Shown: positions 36,094-45,198 of the stretch, piece by piece
Position numbering within the stretch: position 1 is the first letter of the stretch
Layout of the letters: each line of letters begins with the position of its first letter
Assembly (NCBI GenBank): GCA_964432985.1
Contig: CAYSPT010000001.1
Location: 62,001 to 126,000 of the forward strand
Length of the DNA: 64,000 bases
Direction of reading: 5' to 3'
Source of the DNA: CAYSPT01 sp964432985
GTDB lineage: Bacteria; Muiribacteriota; CAYSPT01
Notes under the pieces: generated by a model
Told to the model about the DNA's origin: nothing
Databases searched by the model: none
Seen by the model: the letters and a program-made list of their open reading frames with translations, nothing else
Made by a program: the position numbers and the translations under genes

Positions 36094-36410
36094 GCCCTTT
36101 CAAATATCCATGTGTAAACGTCGCGGTGAGGCGACGTTGCCTGGCGAATTATACCAGACTTCACGGTTGAAAACAGCATCATACTTTTTGATTTTTTCCG
36201 GTGTCCGAAAATTCACGGGGCATGCAACTTGTCTTGGTTTGAGTCGTTAGAGATAATGCAGGTGGAAATTTTTCCGTCCCCACAGCACTTGATAGTTCTT
36301 GATAGTTACTGTAATGGTTGGTTGATCATATGGTTTCGATTTGATATGCTAACATAACAAAGCATAACAAAGAAAACAACTTCATTAAAATCCAGGTGGT
36401 GCATGCAGTG
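36094..36410. other. 317-bp intergenic region between divergent genes
   Basis: The region carries the leaders of rocD (minus) and the DUF4124/TPR gene (plus). It holds one perfect hairpin at 36117-36138 and AT-rich stretches with short repeats of AACATAACAAAGCATAACAAAG near 36350. No convincing promoter or small gene was recognised. Confidence 0.4.
36117..36138 (-). promoter_or_regulatory. Perfect 8-bp hairpin in the rocD leader
   Basis: AACGTCGC and GCGACGTT pair perfectly around a six-base loop, 24 bases upstream of the rocD start. No T-run follows on the minus strand, so it may act on translation or mRNA stability rather than end transcription. Confidence 0.4.
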
Positions 36411-38021
36411 ATGAAAAGATACCATGGTTCGTATGTCATTTCGTTTGTCATATGTGGGGCCGTTTGTCTTATTCTTGCTTCTGCGTTCCCGGTGGAAGCT
36501 GTGTTGTATCAGTATGTGGATGAAGATGGAGTTGTGCATGTGAGCACTACTCCACCTGAAGTTGTCGTAAAAGGCACTGCTGAGAGCCTTGATGAGACTG
36601 AAATTATAGATATCGTTCCCGAAACGGAACTCGAGGTAAAATTCAAACGATTCAAAGAATATCTGATAAGATATGAAGTTATTTCCATCGTCACTCATGA
36701 GCGAAAAGCTGTATTTGCCACAATCCTCGATACAAAAAACAACGTGATGGATACGTTTGTACCGGGTATGAGGATTGGAGAAGCGATCGTAGACTATATC
36801 AGACCGACATTTCTCATGCTTTCCTTTGAAGACTACCCTTTCCGGGTTACTATCCGGCTTAAATGGGGTAATCCCACTATCGGACCCAATATCGTTGATT
36901 TTCAGGCAAAAGAGGAAAAAACGGCACTGGAAGAGCTCGCCGACAGCATTAAACCGGATTTTCATATAGAGGATGTTCGCGCCGGTACGATGACAGCGGA
37001 GGTTGAAGCTCCTTCAGAAGCAGGATCTGGTGGCCGTATTACCTGGACTCTCGGATCATATACGGGGGTACAGATCGAAAATCCAACGATGCTCAAAATG
37101 CGAAAAAGCTTACCAGAGGCTGTGCTTGGACTCCTGCAGACCTCTTATGAAAGAAGTGGTCTAACCTTTCCGCCTGAAACCGGGGTAACGGTGGAACTGG
37201 CCGGGGAGGATTCGTACGATTTTAGCGATAAACTTGTTGCAGTGGAACTGGAAGGCCTGGGACGAGCCCGACTGGTGCTCAACGCAGATAAATCTATGGA
37301 TGAAACCGCTCATCCGGCTAACCGCTTACGTAATGAAATGATCAAACTGATGCTTTCATGGAACCAGATACTCGGAAAGCAGCCCGCCTGGCTGCGCGAA
37401 TTGGTCTTGAATACCGCTCTGGATACTGATCAGAAGAACCAGGTTGCTGATGCAGTAGCGGCTATTTCCATCGATGACGAAATCTGGAGTAAAAACTTCG
37501 AATTGATAATCCGGGCATTTGACCGGATAGGAACCGAGGACAAGTTCGAACTGTGTGATGTGGTGGAAACCATATTTTTGAGGACATTCATACAGGCCAA
37601 AGGCGGGTATGAAGGAGTCCGGACGGTGGTTGAATTCATAGAGGATGGCAAGACCTACCTGGAGGCCTTGGCTGCCATGGCGGGAGAGCGCCGCTGGGAA
37701 GCCTTCTACAGTGAATTCCGTGATTTTTCGTACCGGGAACTCTTGAAAATGCCGGAAGAAAACTCGCGAGTGCTCTTCCTGGTAGGCCAGACTCTCCTTG
37801 AAAACGGTGACCTGGAAGGAGCCAGACTTAAACTGCAACAGTCGGTAAGGCTGGATCCCAACCGGGCTGAAGCTCAATATCTACTAGGTCTTTCTTATTT
37901 GAAACTTCGCCTATTTGACCGTGCACAGCGGCATGTTCAAAGAGCCCTGGAGATTGATGGCGGGAATCCGAGGTACAGCGCAACCTTTAAAGAAATTAGT
38001 GATCGGATGGGAGGCGAGTAA
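36411..38021 (+). CDS. DUF4124/TPR exported protein
   Basis: A 536-residue exported protein. A signal segment (residues 8-28) is followed by LYQYVDEDGVVHVSTTPPE, the DUF4124-type opening, and a long middle region with no recognised enzyme motif. The C-terminus has TPR units, for example RVLFLVGQTLLENGDLEGARLKLQ and RAEAQYLLGLSYLKLRLFDRAQRHV. Such proteins are often scaffold lipoproteins or peptidases of the MA clan, but no HExxH was seen. ATG at 36411 follows AGGTGG. Confidence 0.6.
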   Translation: MKRYHGSYVISFVICGAVCLILASAFPVEAVLYQYVDEDGVVHVSTTPPEVVVKGTAESLDETEIIDIVPETELEVKFKRFKEYLIRYEVISIVTHERKAVFATILDTKNNVMDTFVPGMRIGEAIVDYIRPTFLMLSFEDYPFRVTIRLKWGNPTIGPNIVDFQAKEEKTALEELADSIKPDFHIEDVRAGTMTAEVEAPSEAGSGGRITWTLGSYTGVQIENPTMLKMRKSLPEAVLGLLQTSYERSGLTFPPETGVTVELAGEDSYDFSDKLVAVELEGLGRARLVLNADKSMDETAHPANRLRNEMIKLMLSWNQILGKQPAWLRELVLNTALDTDQKNQVADAVAAISIDDEIWSKNFELIIRAFDRIGTEDKFELCDVVETIFLRTFIQAKGGYEGVRTVVEFIEDGKTYLEALAAMAGERRWEAFYSEFRDFSYRELLKMPEENSRVLFLVGQTLLENGDLEGARLKLQQSVRLDPNRAEAQYLLGLSYLKLRLFDRAQRHVQRALEIDGGNPRYSATFKEISDRMGGE

Positions 38022-38038
38022 CGCTTTAACTCCCGTAA

Positions 38039-38839
38039 TTACTCGCCGAAATCCTGACTGTCTCCCCAGGAATAATAAAGCTTTTCTTCCTTCGCTGCTT
38101 CTATTTTGACATTTTTCCAGTACCGGAACCGGGAACTTCTACGCAGGAATCCTTTTTTCTGCAGTGCCACCTTTACCTGGTAGGTTCCCGTCGGTATCTT
38201 CTCTGAAGTAAATTTATAATATCGTTTATTTCCCAGTCCGGTGGCGTAACCGAACAGATCAGTAGAATACCCTTTTTTATCGGATGCTTCCGACGGGGAG
38301 AGCATATATATGGACCCGAGCAGTTTATCATTTATATAAACTCGTCCGCTTTTCGAGTATGTTTCCGGTTTGTTGCCCTGGTATACCAGTACGATTTCAA
38401 GCGAACCGGTCAAAGTCTTTCTGCTCTCATCACCCGGTTCTTTGATCGGTTCAGCCACCGTCACCGTCACCGGTGCGGCGACGGTTTGGTTATTTTCGGG
38501 AACCGCGACCACGTACGAGTCGTTTCCTACATACGTTTCGCTTTGGGATTTCGACATTAAATGAACCTGCCGGTTTTCATCGCTGGTATCAGATATGGTG
38601 TCCGGGGAAAGGGGATTTCCCTTAAATGATATAAGTTCTTTTCGTTGAGAGTCGTATTCACGATATGCGGTTATAAAGTCCTCGATGTCTTCCAGGGACA
38701 ACCCGCACTGGCTGCAAAATTTCTCTCCCGTTGTGAAATCATGGCCGCAGTTGGGGCAGAAAAAGGCATGAACCGGGCTTATGAATACCACAAAGAGGAG
38801 TAAGAAAATTAAAGAGTTTGCAAAATTATTTTTTTTCAC
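38039..38839 (-). CDS. Exported zinc-ribbon protein
   Basis: A 266-residue protein with a clear N-terminal signal and, immediately after it, a zinc ribbon with the paired-cysteine pattern CPNCGHDF...CSQCG (about residues 28-50). A linker rich in Asp/Ser follows, and the C-terminal half is beta-rich, for example GRVYINDKLLGSIYM. GTG at 38839 lies six bases after AAGGAG. Zinc ribbons are normally cytoplasmic, so a signal peptide directly before one is unusual. The family was not recognised. Confidence 0.6.
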   Translation of the reverse strand: MKKNNFANSLIFLLLFVVFISPVHAFFCPNCGHDFTTGEKFCSQCGLSLEDIEDFITAYREYDSQRKELISFKGNPLSPDTISDTSDENRQVHLMSKSQSETYVGNDSYVVAVPENNQTVAAPVTVTVAEPIKEPGDESRKTLTGSLEIVLVYQGNKPETYSKSGRVYINDKLLGSIYMLSPSEASDKKGYSTDLFGYATGLGNKRYYKFTSEKIPTGTYQVKVALQKKGFLRRSSRFRYWKNVKIEAAKEEKLYYSWGDSQDFGE

Positions 38840-38915
38840 CTGTTTCTCCTTCTTTCTACACTCTTTTTGTGCACTCACTCTTCATTTCGCTACGAAGATT
38901 AGTAAATTCTCCGGG

Positions 38916-39788
38916 TTAACTGACGGTGATGGCTGCATAGCCAACGGCCGCGTCTCCGGGAGAAACTTCGTAGGAGGTCGCGTATTTCAGAAGTTCGGCT
39001 CGTGCTGCGCCGAACTCTTTGGCGAATACCAGCATGGCCGCGATACAACCGTAACCACACATGGAAATGTTCTTGTGCGCCACGGTTTCGATAAGCTGTT
39101 CGGCCTGAAGTTCAAGGATGTGGTCGATGGCAAACCGGTCCTGGGTTCTGGCAAATTGATCGATGCTGACACCATCCGGCGGGGCCTGCATATAAAAGAA
39201 CCCGGCGTGAGTAAAATCGCTTGAAGCGAGAAAAACAGTATCACGGCCGGTCTTCTTGACTGCTTCTGCCACTGCTTTTCCAAGAGACAGTGCTTCTGCT
39301 AAACCCTGTGCCCCCATAGATACCGGTAAGATTTTCACATCGCTGACACAATACTGAAGAAAAGGAAGCTGGACCTCGATGGAGTGCTCCTGCAGGTGAC
39401 CCATGGTGTCACTCTGGCCCCCTCCGGCTGCGATGACGGCTTCTGCCATCTCTTCATCAATTTCCATGCTTCCCAGCGGTGTCCTCCACCGGCCGACAGA
39501 GTATACTGCTACCGGTTTGCCAAGTCCGGTGTGGTTGGGTCCGGCAATGACAATAGTGGAAGGGAGTCCATCTTTGACAAGATGCGAGTATACCCAGGAG
39601 GCTACAGCGCCTGAAAACACGTAACCGGCATGTGGCACCACTGCTCCCTTGAGGGTTCGGTTGCGTCCCGGTTGGCCGGGCAGCGTTCCCGGTCCCAGTT
39701 TTGATGTGAATGATCGCTCTATCTCATGTCGAAGAGTGTCAGGGTCCGCAGGATAAAAAGACCCTGCGCGAACGGCGTTTCGTTCCAT
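38916..39788 (-). CDS. AmmeMemoRadiSam system protein B (Memo family)
   Basis: A 290-residue Memo-family protein. RNAVRAGSFYPADPDTL at the start, VVPHAGYVFSGAVASW, VIAGPNHTGLG, AEEMAEAVIAAGG, QEHSIEVQLPFLQY and LASSDFTHAG are the family motifs; the histidines and aspartate that bind metal in Memo proteins are kept. Bacterial members usually sit beside a radical-SAM protein and an AMMECR1 protein, but neither is in this window. The function remains unknown. Confidence 0.9.
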   Translation of the reverse strand: MERNAVRAGSFYPADPDTLRHEIERSFTSKLGPGTLPGQPGRNRTLKGAVVPHAGYVFSGAVASWVYSHLVKDGLPSTIVIAGPNHTGLGKPVAVYSVGRWRTPLGSMEIDEEMAEAVIAAGGGQSDTMGHLQEHSIEVQLPFLQYCVSDVKILPVSMGAQGLAEALSLGKAVAEAVKKTGRDTVFLASSDFTHAGFFYMQAPPDGVSIDQFARTQDRFAIDHILELQAEQLIETVAHKNISMCGYGCIAAMLVFAKEFGAARAELLKYATSYEVSPGDAAVGYAAITVS

Positions 39789-39872
39789 TCTTTCTCATCC
39801 TCCCGGTTGCTTCCATTGTAGCATAAGGAGGCAGAACCGCGAAGGACGTCAACTCATCATTGACTAACGAAT

Positions 39873-40709
39873 TTACTTTTTTTTCATCAGGTACTCGGTA
39901 CTGGCTATCATGATGGCGGAGTCCAGCATTCTAAAAACCCGTTCGTAGTCGTCATCTCTGTATCGAACCGAGTGCCCGTCAATGCGTTCCAGATAAGGAA
40001 TAATCGAGGCCAAATCGGCTTTTGACGAGGAGGTGAATTCAATAACCAATTCTACCTCGCCTTCGAGTTTTCTGATTTGCCAGGGTTTTCTCTTGCCAAA
40101 AGACTTTTTAACGCATGCAAGGTAACGTTTCTTGACCTCGGTCAGAGAGAAGAATTCTGCGCAGTAACGACTGACTGCACGTTTGACTACTGTTATAGGG
40201 AACTGTTCTCCCAGGTAGTTGCGGGCCTGGGTAGCCAGCGTTTCGTCACCGCTTATCATGGCGATGGGAACGCCGTAGTACCCTGCCAGATACCCGTTGA
40301 GTTCCATTTCTCCGGCGGGTGAGCCGTTGAGGAAAACCTTGTACACTGTCCCACCTGCGTAGGTGTGGTCCATCGACCCGGCGATCTCGCCTGAACGGCT
40401 GTGGTAACCAAGAAACACCGCACAGTCGTAACCCCGGTCTATTCCTTCCATCATGAAATATCGTTTGATCGGACCGGAAATCAGGGTGACCTTATCTTCG
40501 AGCTTTTTGGCAAACTCGGTATAATCAATATTCTCTCCCCTACCGTGGGAATCGCAGACGGTGATAATTTCTATTTTTTTCCATACTCCAATTTCTTTGA
40601 GAGCTTGCGTGAATAGCTGCACTTCCTCGAACATGCGGTTTGTTTTCTCTGTCTGCCAGGATGCTCCTCCAAGCGTACCCTCGTAATCAATCGAAACAAA
40701 AATTTTCAT
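39873..40709 (-). CDS. M55 family D-aminopeptidase DppA-like
   Basis: A 278-residue zinc aminopeptidase of the DppA family. The start MKIFVSIDYEG carries the aspartate-glutamate metal pair, VCDSHGRGENIDY near residue 55 the second metal site and the HTYAGG motif the active loop. These enzymes cleave N-terminal D-amino acids, for example from D-Ala-D-Ala or peptidoglycan fragments. ATG at 40709 is ten bases after AAGGAG and is preferred to an upstream in-frame ATG. It lies upstream of the Memo gene in the same direction. Confidence 0.85.
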   Translation of the reverse strand: MKIFVSIDYEGTLGGASWQTEKTNRMFEEVQLFTQALKEIGVWKKIEIITVCDSHGRGENIDYTEFAKKLEDKVTLISGPIKRYFMMEGIDRGYDCAVFLGYHSRSGEIAGSMDHTYAGGTVYKVFLNGSPAGEMELNGYLAGYYGVPIAMISGDETLATQARNYLGEQFPITVVKRAVSRYCAEFFSLTEVKKRYLACVKKSFGKRKPWQIRKLEGEVELVIEFTSSSKADLASIIPYLERIDGHSVRYRDDDYERVFRMLDSAIMIASTEYLMKKK

Positions 40710-40869
40710 GACACGTAAGCTCCTTTCCACGGTAAAATCTATGTTGTAAAAAGAATTCTACACCTGCTTCCATGACAGATGCAACAAAAATAGTGTCTTG
40801 CAATTGACATTTCCGGTTGATCATTCTTATCATTTTACTTACATGACTGGTAAGGAATTGTGAGGGAAC

Positions 40870-41367
40870 ATGGGGCTGAAGAAAGTTGTTTCGGGAGGAC
40901 AGACCGGCGTTGACCGGGCAGCTCTGGATGCATCTCTCGACCATGGGTTTCCCTGTGGAGGTTTTTGTCCCCGGGACCGCCGGGCGGAAGATGGTACTAT
41001 TGCTTCCCGGTACCCGTTGTTAGAAACAGAAAGCTCCGCCTACGAGGAAAGGACCAGGCTGAATGTCGAGCACAGTGACGGCACACTGATTATCACCAGT
41101 GGATCGCCAACCGGAGGGACGGCCTATACTATTGACATGGCCCGTCTTCTTCATCGGCCCAGCCTGGTAATAGATGTGGACCGGGAGCGGCAGCAGCATG
41201 ATGCGTTTTCTGATGCAGTGCTGAAGAAAATCACCCGGTGGCTCGCCCGGGAAAAGATTGAAATATTGAATGTCGCCGGTCCCCGTAAAAGTAAGAATCC
41301 TGGTATCTACCGCTGCTCCTATGACATCGTGTCTCGTATAATCCTGACCTTTTCGGTGTTATCATAG
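40870..41367 (+). CDS. Molybdenum carrier-like protein (SLOG/YpsA-like fold)
   Basis: A 165-residue protein of the putative molybdenum carrier family. LKKVVSGGQTGVDRAALDASLDHG is the family start; it is followed by GGFCPRDRRAEDGTI, an RTRLNVEHSDGTLIITSG stretch and the SPTGGTAYTIDMARLL motif. Members have a Rossmann-like SLOG fold that binds molybdenum-cofactor or nucleotide ligands. The nearby molybdenum hydroxylase and XdhC-like genes make a cofactor-handling role plausible but unproven. A tandem repeat follows the stop. Confidence 0.75.
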   Translation: MGLKKVVSGGQTGVDRAALDASLDHGFPCGGFCPRDRRAEDGTIASRYPLLETESSAYEERTRLNVEHSDGTLIITSGSPTGGTAYTIDMARLLHRPSLVIDVDRERQQHDAFSDAVLKKITRWLAREKIEILNVAGPRKSKNPGIYRCSYDIVSRIILTFSVLS

Positions 41368-41445
41368 GAGTACTAAGGCGTACACAGGAGTAGTAAGGCG
41401 TACATAGGAGTACTAAGGCATACACAAGAGTAATCATCAAGGTCA
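41366..41445 (+). repeat. Tandem 20-bp repeats after the molybdenum carrier gene
   Basis: AGGAGTACTAAGGCGTACAC and near-copies start at 41366, 41386 and 41406, with a degenerate fourth at 41426. The first copy overlaps the stop codon of the upstream gene. Confidence 0.85.
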
Positions 41446-41490
41446 TCATCAGAGTGATCAGATGTATACACAGGCAGGGAGGATGTAACT

Positions 41491-41751
41491 ATGAAACGGC
41501 ATTCTATCAATCCGGATGTCCCTCAGACGTGTTCCTTTTGTGGAATTGGTATCTACAAAAAGGCAGCGGAGTTTTACCCGGGTACCCAGTCCGGCAGCAT
41601 GGACAGTCGGATCAGGGAAGAATTCAATTATTTCGGTATCGTTCCACACAATGATGGCGAAGCGATCTGGGTGATTTTTATCTGCAATCATTGCGGGAAT
41701 GTCCAATTGTTCCGTCCCGATAAAGCCGAAAATCCTCTGATCTGGCGCTAA
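41491..41751 (+). CDS. Small zinc-ribbon protein
   Basis: An 86-residue protein with two cysteine pairs, CSFCGIGIYK near residue 14 and CNHCGNVQLF near residue 68, separated by about 55 residues: a split zinc ribbon. Several conserved-looking aromatic residues lie between. GGAGG lies about ten bases before the ATG. The family was not recognised; a role as a small regulatory or RNA-binding zinc finger is possible. Confidence 0.6.
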   Translation: MKRHSINPDVPQTCSFCGIGIYKKAAEFYPGTQSGSMDSRIREEFNYFGIVPHNDGEAIWVIFICNHCGNVQLFRPDKAENPLIWR

Positions 41752-41766
41752 AACTGGGATAGACAG

Positions 41767-42459
41767 TCAGTTCCTCCGGGTGAGCAGGAATTCGGCCCAG
41801 TCGAGGTCGAGCGGTGTGTCGATATCCACCGAGCGCTCTTCAGGCATAATGTACGCGCCGAGCCTGGTTCCGAACAGGGACCGTTTCTGAAGCACTATTT
41901 CCCTTTTTACGACGTAGACTGCACCGTTCATCAGATACGCCGGTTCCATGTCCTGCCTTATAAAGTTTTCGTCTTCAGTAAAAATCGCCCGGGCTGTTCT
42001 TCCGGTATCAATCCGATACAGGTACTCTGCCGGGTGGGGAGACTGGCAGAAACTGCTCACTGAATCAAATTCATTTTCATCCATGAGACGGACGGTCTCG
42101 TCGATGTCTTGAGGAAGCCTTAGGGGAGATGTTGGCTGCAAAACCGAAATGAGAGGCCAGGTATCGGTACTGTCAAGCCGTTGAAGGACATCTATAATCA
42201 CATCAATGATGGGGGTATCGTCTCTGGCGAGGGCTGCCGAACGCAGAAAAGGTACCTCGGCACCGGCCTTGGCGGCCACAGCGGCGATTTCCTTGTCGTC
42301 GGTAGAAACTATGACACGGGTGACTGAAACGGCCTGCCGGGCACATTGGATCGTGTGGCAGATAAGAGGTTTCCCCGCTAACGGGCGGATGTTTTTCCGG
42401 GGAATCCCCTTGGATCCTCCTCTGGCAGGCACGATTGCCAGGACATGTTTTGTGTTCAT
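41767..42459 (-). CDS. Cytidylyltransferase, NeuA/CMP-sugar family
   Basis: A 230-residue nucleotidyltransferase with the pyrophosphorylase signature LAIVPARGGSKGIPRKNIRPL at the start, VIVSTDDKEIAAVAAKAG near residue 54 and LLDLDWAEF at the end. These match acylneuraminate cytidylyltransferases, which make CMP-sialic acid or related CMP-sugars. ATG at 42459 is preferred to an upstream ATG because it starts the family motif directly. The exact sugar is unknown, and no sialic-acid synthase is nearby. Confidence 0.82.
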   Translation of the reverse strand: MNTKHVLAIVPARGGSKGIPRKNIRPLAGKPLICHTIQCARQAVSVTRVIVSTDDKEIAAVAAKAGAEVPFLRSAALARDDTPIIDVIIDVLQRLDSTDTWPLISVLQPTSPLRLPQDIDETVRLMDENEFDSVSSFCQSPHPAEYLYRIDTGRTARAIFTEDENFIRQDMEPAYLMNGAVYVVKREIVLQKRSLFGTRLGAYIMPEERSVDIDTPLDLDWAEFLLTRRN

Positions 42460-42610
42460 GACACAATGGTAGCAAAAGTTCTCAACGACGGCAACACAGT
42501 ACCTACCAGCCACAACATGTGCATCAAAGTATCAAGATGTCCGAGATGGTTGTATAGACAGAAGAATTTGTATCGGGTGCTTTTTTTTAGCCTTTATCTG
42601 TAGGCGTCTT

Positions 42611-43831
42611 TCAGCCAAGCAAGTACTGCCGCTTTCGTATGTCTTGAAGCTTGAAGGGCAGGAAGTACGGCAGCAGGACGAAACCGAGGAAGAATCCGCT
42701 CAGGTGGCCCTGCCAGGAGATGGAACTGGAAGTCCCCCCGGAATATGCAACTAAAAAGTTAAAAGCAAACCAGAAGAAAAGATAGAGCCACATGGGAATC
42801 TTGAACGGGATAAGCAGGAAAATCTGGTAAAGGCGTGCTCGCGGAAAAAGTCTCCAGTAACTGGCGATAATACCGCTAATGGCGCCGCTGGCGCCAAGCA
42901 GGTACATGTTTGGAGCGGTGAATATGCAAGCCAGCAAGCCGGAAAAAAGCAGCAGGATACCGTAATAAAGAAGAAACAACCAGGTCCCTTTACCCTTTCC
43001 GTGGTCCTGAAAAACATCGCATACGTTATCGCCGAATATCCATAGGATGTACATGTTGCCGGCGAGATGAATCACATTCGCGTGCAGGAATCCGTGGGTG
43101 ATGAGTGTGTACCACCCGGTAGAGCTGAATACCCTGGAAGGAGATATAGAGAACGTTTTTATGAATGTCACCATATCAGTATCCGGCATGCTCGACTGAA
43201 TGAGAAAAATGCCGGCGTTGATCAGGATCAGTACGATCAGGTGAAAGGGAAAGAATTTGGTGGGATTGAACACTTCCACCGGGAGCTGGGAGGAGAGGCA
43301 GAAAAAGTACAGCGGTATTCCCATGGACTGATATTCCGCCATACTTTCCTGATCGAAAGACTGATAGTGGGCGAGTACCGATCCTTCGGCAACTGCGGTT
43401 GTCTTGGGCGCCGGAGCGACGGGTCGCGGTCTGAACCGTGACGGTTTTGTTTTTTGAAAGCTCTGCTCCATTACCTGGATTTGATCGAGTTCGCCGCGGT
43501 CCAGCCAGTAACCCTTACAGGCCAGGCAGTGGTCGAGTTTTACGGTAAAACGCCGGGATTTGAACACGCAGCCGGTCATCTTCTCCTGGCATATAGGGCA
43601 GACGAGGTCCGAAGATTTGATTTCCATGTTCTGCATCAGACCGTCGTAGTTGTAACGGGGGCCGAGAATGCTTTTCAGCTCCCCGTCGTCATACCAGGTT
43701 CCATCACACTGGGAGCAGCGGTCGATAGTCGTGTCCAGTACCTTCACTGTTTCCATGGTCTGGCCATGACATCGAGGGCAGTCAATCTGCCTCCCGCTGT
43801 CGGTGACACTACCATGAGTCTTATCCGTCAT
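42611..43831 (-). CDS. Rhomboid protease with two N-terminal TFIIB-type zinc ribbons
   Basis: A 406-residue fusion. Residues 15-56 and 78-116 are zf-TFIIB units with paired CxxC and CSQCDGTWYDDGEL/CLACKGYWLDRGEL motifs. After a linker, the last 220 residues are a rhomboid core: HGFLHANVIHLAGNMYILWIFGD, the catalytic serine in GASGAISG and the catalytic histidine in WQGHLSGFFLGF. Rhomboids cleave within membrane helices. The first codon overlaps the stop of the next upstream gene by four bases (ATGA), so it is coupled to the molybdenum hydroxylase operon. Confidence 0.87.
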   Translation of the reverse strand: MTDKTHGSVTDSGRQIDCPRCHGQTMETVKVLDTTIDRCSQCDGTWYDDGELKSILGPRYNYDGLMQNMEIKSSDLVCPICQEKMTGCVFKSRRFTVKLDHCLACKGYWLDRGELDQIQVMEQSFQKTKPSRFRPRPVAPAPKTTAVAEGSVLAHYQSFDQESMAEYQSMGIPLYFFCLSSQLPVEVFNPTKFFPFHLIVLILINAGIFLIQSSMPDTDMVTFIKTFSISPSRVFSSTGWYTLITHGFLHANVIHLAGNMYILWIFGDNVCDVFQDHGKGKGTWLFLLYYGILLLFSGLLACIFTAPNMYLLGASGAISGIIASYWRLFPRARLYQIFLLIPFKIPMWLYLFFWFAFNFLVAYSGGTSSSISWQGHLSGFFLGFVLLPYFLPFKLQDIRKRQYLLG

Positions 43832-44694
43832 AGATTACTGCTCGGATTCTTCCAGCGCAGCAGGCATGTGCGTAGGAGTTCGCCGCACATCTGTGCGCGG
43901 TACTCGATGGTGGAACGCAGATCGCAAATCGGCTTAGAGTCAAGCGTTGCTTTCCGGCAGGCTTCTTCGATGACGGTGTCGTCCAGATCCCGGCCCTTCA
44001 GCACTGCTTCCGACTGCGTGGCTTCCAGGACGGTCGGCCCCACTGCTCCAAGTGCGATCCGGGCTTCTTTTACTATTCCACCTTCAAGTACGCCTCCCAG
44101 GGCTGCCGAAACCTTGGTTATGGCCTGAGATTTCCGCTGGCCTAGCCAGGCGTAGAAACTGTCATAACCACTTCGTTTGGGTACCAGGACGTGGGTGAGG
44201 AGTTCATCTCTTGCCAGCACCGTTTTCTTCGGGCCAGTGAAGAACTCATGGCAGGCCAGTTGACGTGATTCTCCCTGGCGGCGGACAACGAGGCCGGCGT
44301 TCAGTACCACCAGGGGAGCGAAGGAGTCTCCGCATGGAGAAGCGTTGCAGAGATTTCCTCCAATGGTACCGCGGTTCCTTATCTGAAGGCATCCCACGGC
44401 CCGGCATCCCTCGGCCAGCGCACTGGCGTATTTCTTGACCAGCGAATTGTTGGCCACCTCTTCATGAGTGACCATGGCGCCAATACGGATGTGCCCGTTT
44501 TCTTCGGTGATCCCTCTGAGAATATCAAGACGTGAAATATCCACCAGTACGGTGTCCTCAGGGAGCAGACCCGAGCGGGCATAAATAAAGACATCGGTTC
44601 CTCCCGCCAGGACAACCGGGATTCCTTCCAGGGAGTCGATCTGAGATTCAAACTCTTCAATGGAAACGGGACTGAAGACCGGATATCGTTTCAT
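43828..44694 (-). CDS. Molybdenum hydroxylase, FAD-binding subunit
   Basis: A 288-residue CoxM/XdhB-type subunit. KRYPVFSPVSIEEFESQI at the start, VVLAGGTDVFIYARSG (FAD loop) and ACRAVGCLQIRNRGTIGGNLCNASPCGDS (the flavin-binding motif near residue 90) are all present, followed by the C-terminal domain. It passes electrons from the FeS subunit to FAD and then to the final acceptor. ATG at 44694 overlaps the stop of the upstream gene by four bases. Confidence 0.92.
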   Translation of the reverse strand: MKRYPVFSPVSIEEFESQIDSLEGIPVVLAGGTDVFIYARSGLLPEDTVLVDISRLDILRGITEENGHIRIGAMVTHEEVANNSLVKKYASALAEGCRAVGCLQIRNRGTIGGNLCNASPCGDSFAPLVVLNAGLVVRRQGESRQLACHEFFTGPKKTVLARDELLTHVLVPKRSGYDSFYAWLGQRKSQAITKVSAALGGVLEGGIVKEARIALGAVGPTVLEATQSEAVLKGRDLDDTVIEEACRKATLDSKPICDLRSTIEYRAQMCGELLRTCLLRWKNPSSNL

Positions 44695-45179
44695 TGTGAG
44701 CACCCCCTGACCAGTCTGGCAGCGGTCTGTATCGCGTCAATGACTTTCATGTACCCGGTGCAGCGGCACATGTTACCGGAAATCACCTCGCGAATCTCCT
44801 TCTCAGTCGGTTCGGGCGTGTGCCGCAGCAGGGCAACCGTTGTCATGATGAGTCCCGGAGTGCAAAAGCCGCACTGCACGGCTCCTGCCTCGATGTATGC
44901 CCTCTGGATGAAATGCAACTCGCTTTCATCGCGGTTAAGACTCTCGATTGTTTCCACTGTTTTCCCGTCTATCTGACACACGGGAGTGAGACAGGAATTC
45001 ACTGGTTTTCCATCCACCAGTACGGTACAGGCTCCGCACTCTCCGTGCCCGCAACCTTCCTTTGTCCCTTTGAGTCTTAGCACATTGCGTAAAAGCTCCA
45101 TAAGGGTCATCGAAGGAGGAACAGTCACGGTGTGTTCGGTCTCGTTTATGGTGACGGTGATTTCAATCTGTGTATTCAC
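44691..45179 (-). CDS. Molybdenum hydroxylase, 2Fe-2S subunit
   Basis: A 162-residue subunit with two clusters. The plant-type ferredoxin motif CGHGECGACTVLVDGKPVNSC is at residues 40-60, and the helical second cluster domain has AVQCGFCTPGLIM and NMCRCTGYMK. It carries electrons from the molybdenum centre to FAD. It sits between the large subunit and the FAD subunit with the order large-FeS-FAD. Confidence 0.95.
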   Translation of the reverse strand: MNTQIEITVTINETEHTVTVPPSMTLMELLRNVLRLKGTKEGCGHGECGACTVLVDGKPVNSCLTPVCQIDGKTVETIESLNRDESELHFIQRAYIEAGAVQCGFCTPGLIMTTVALLRHTPEPTEKEIREVISGNMCRCTGYMKVIDAIQTAARLVRGCSQ

Positions 45180-45198
45180 GTCAGGTTGCCTCCTTTCG

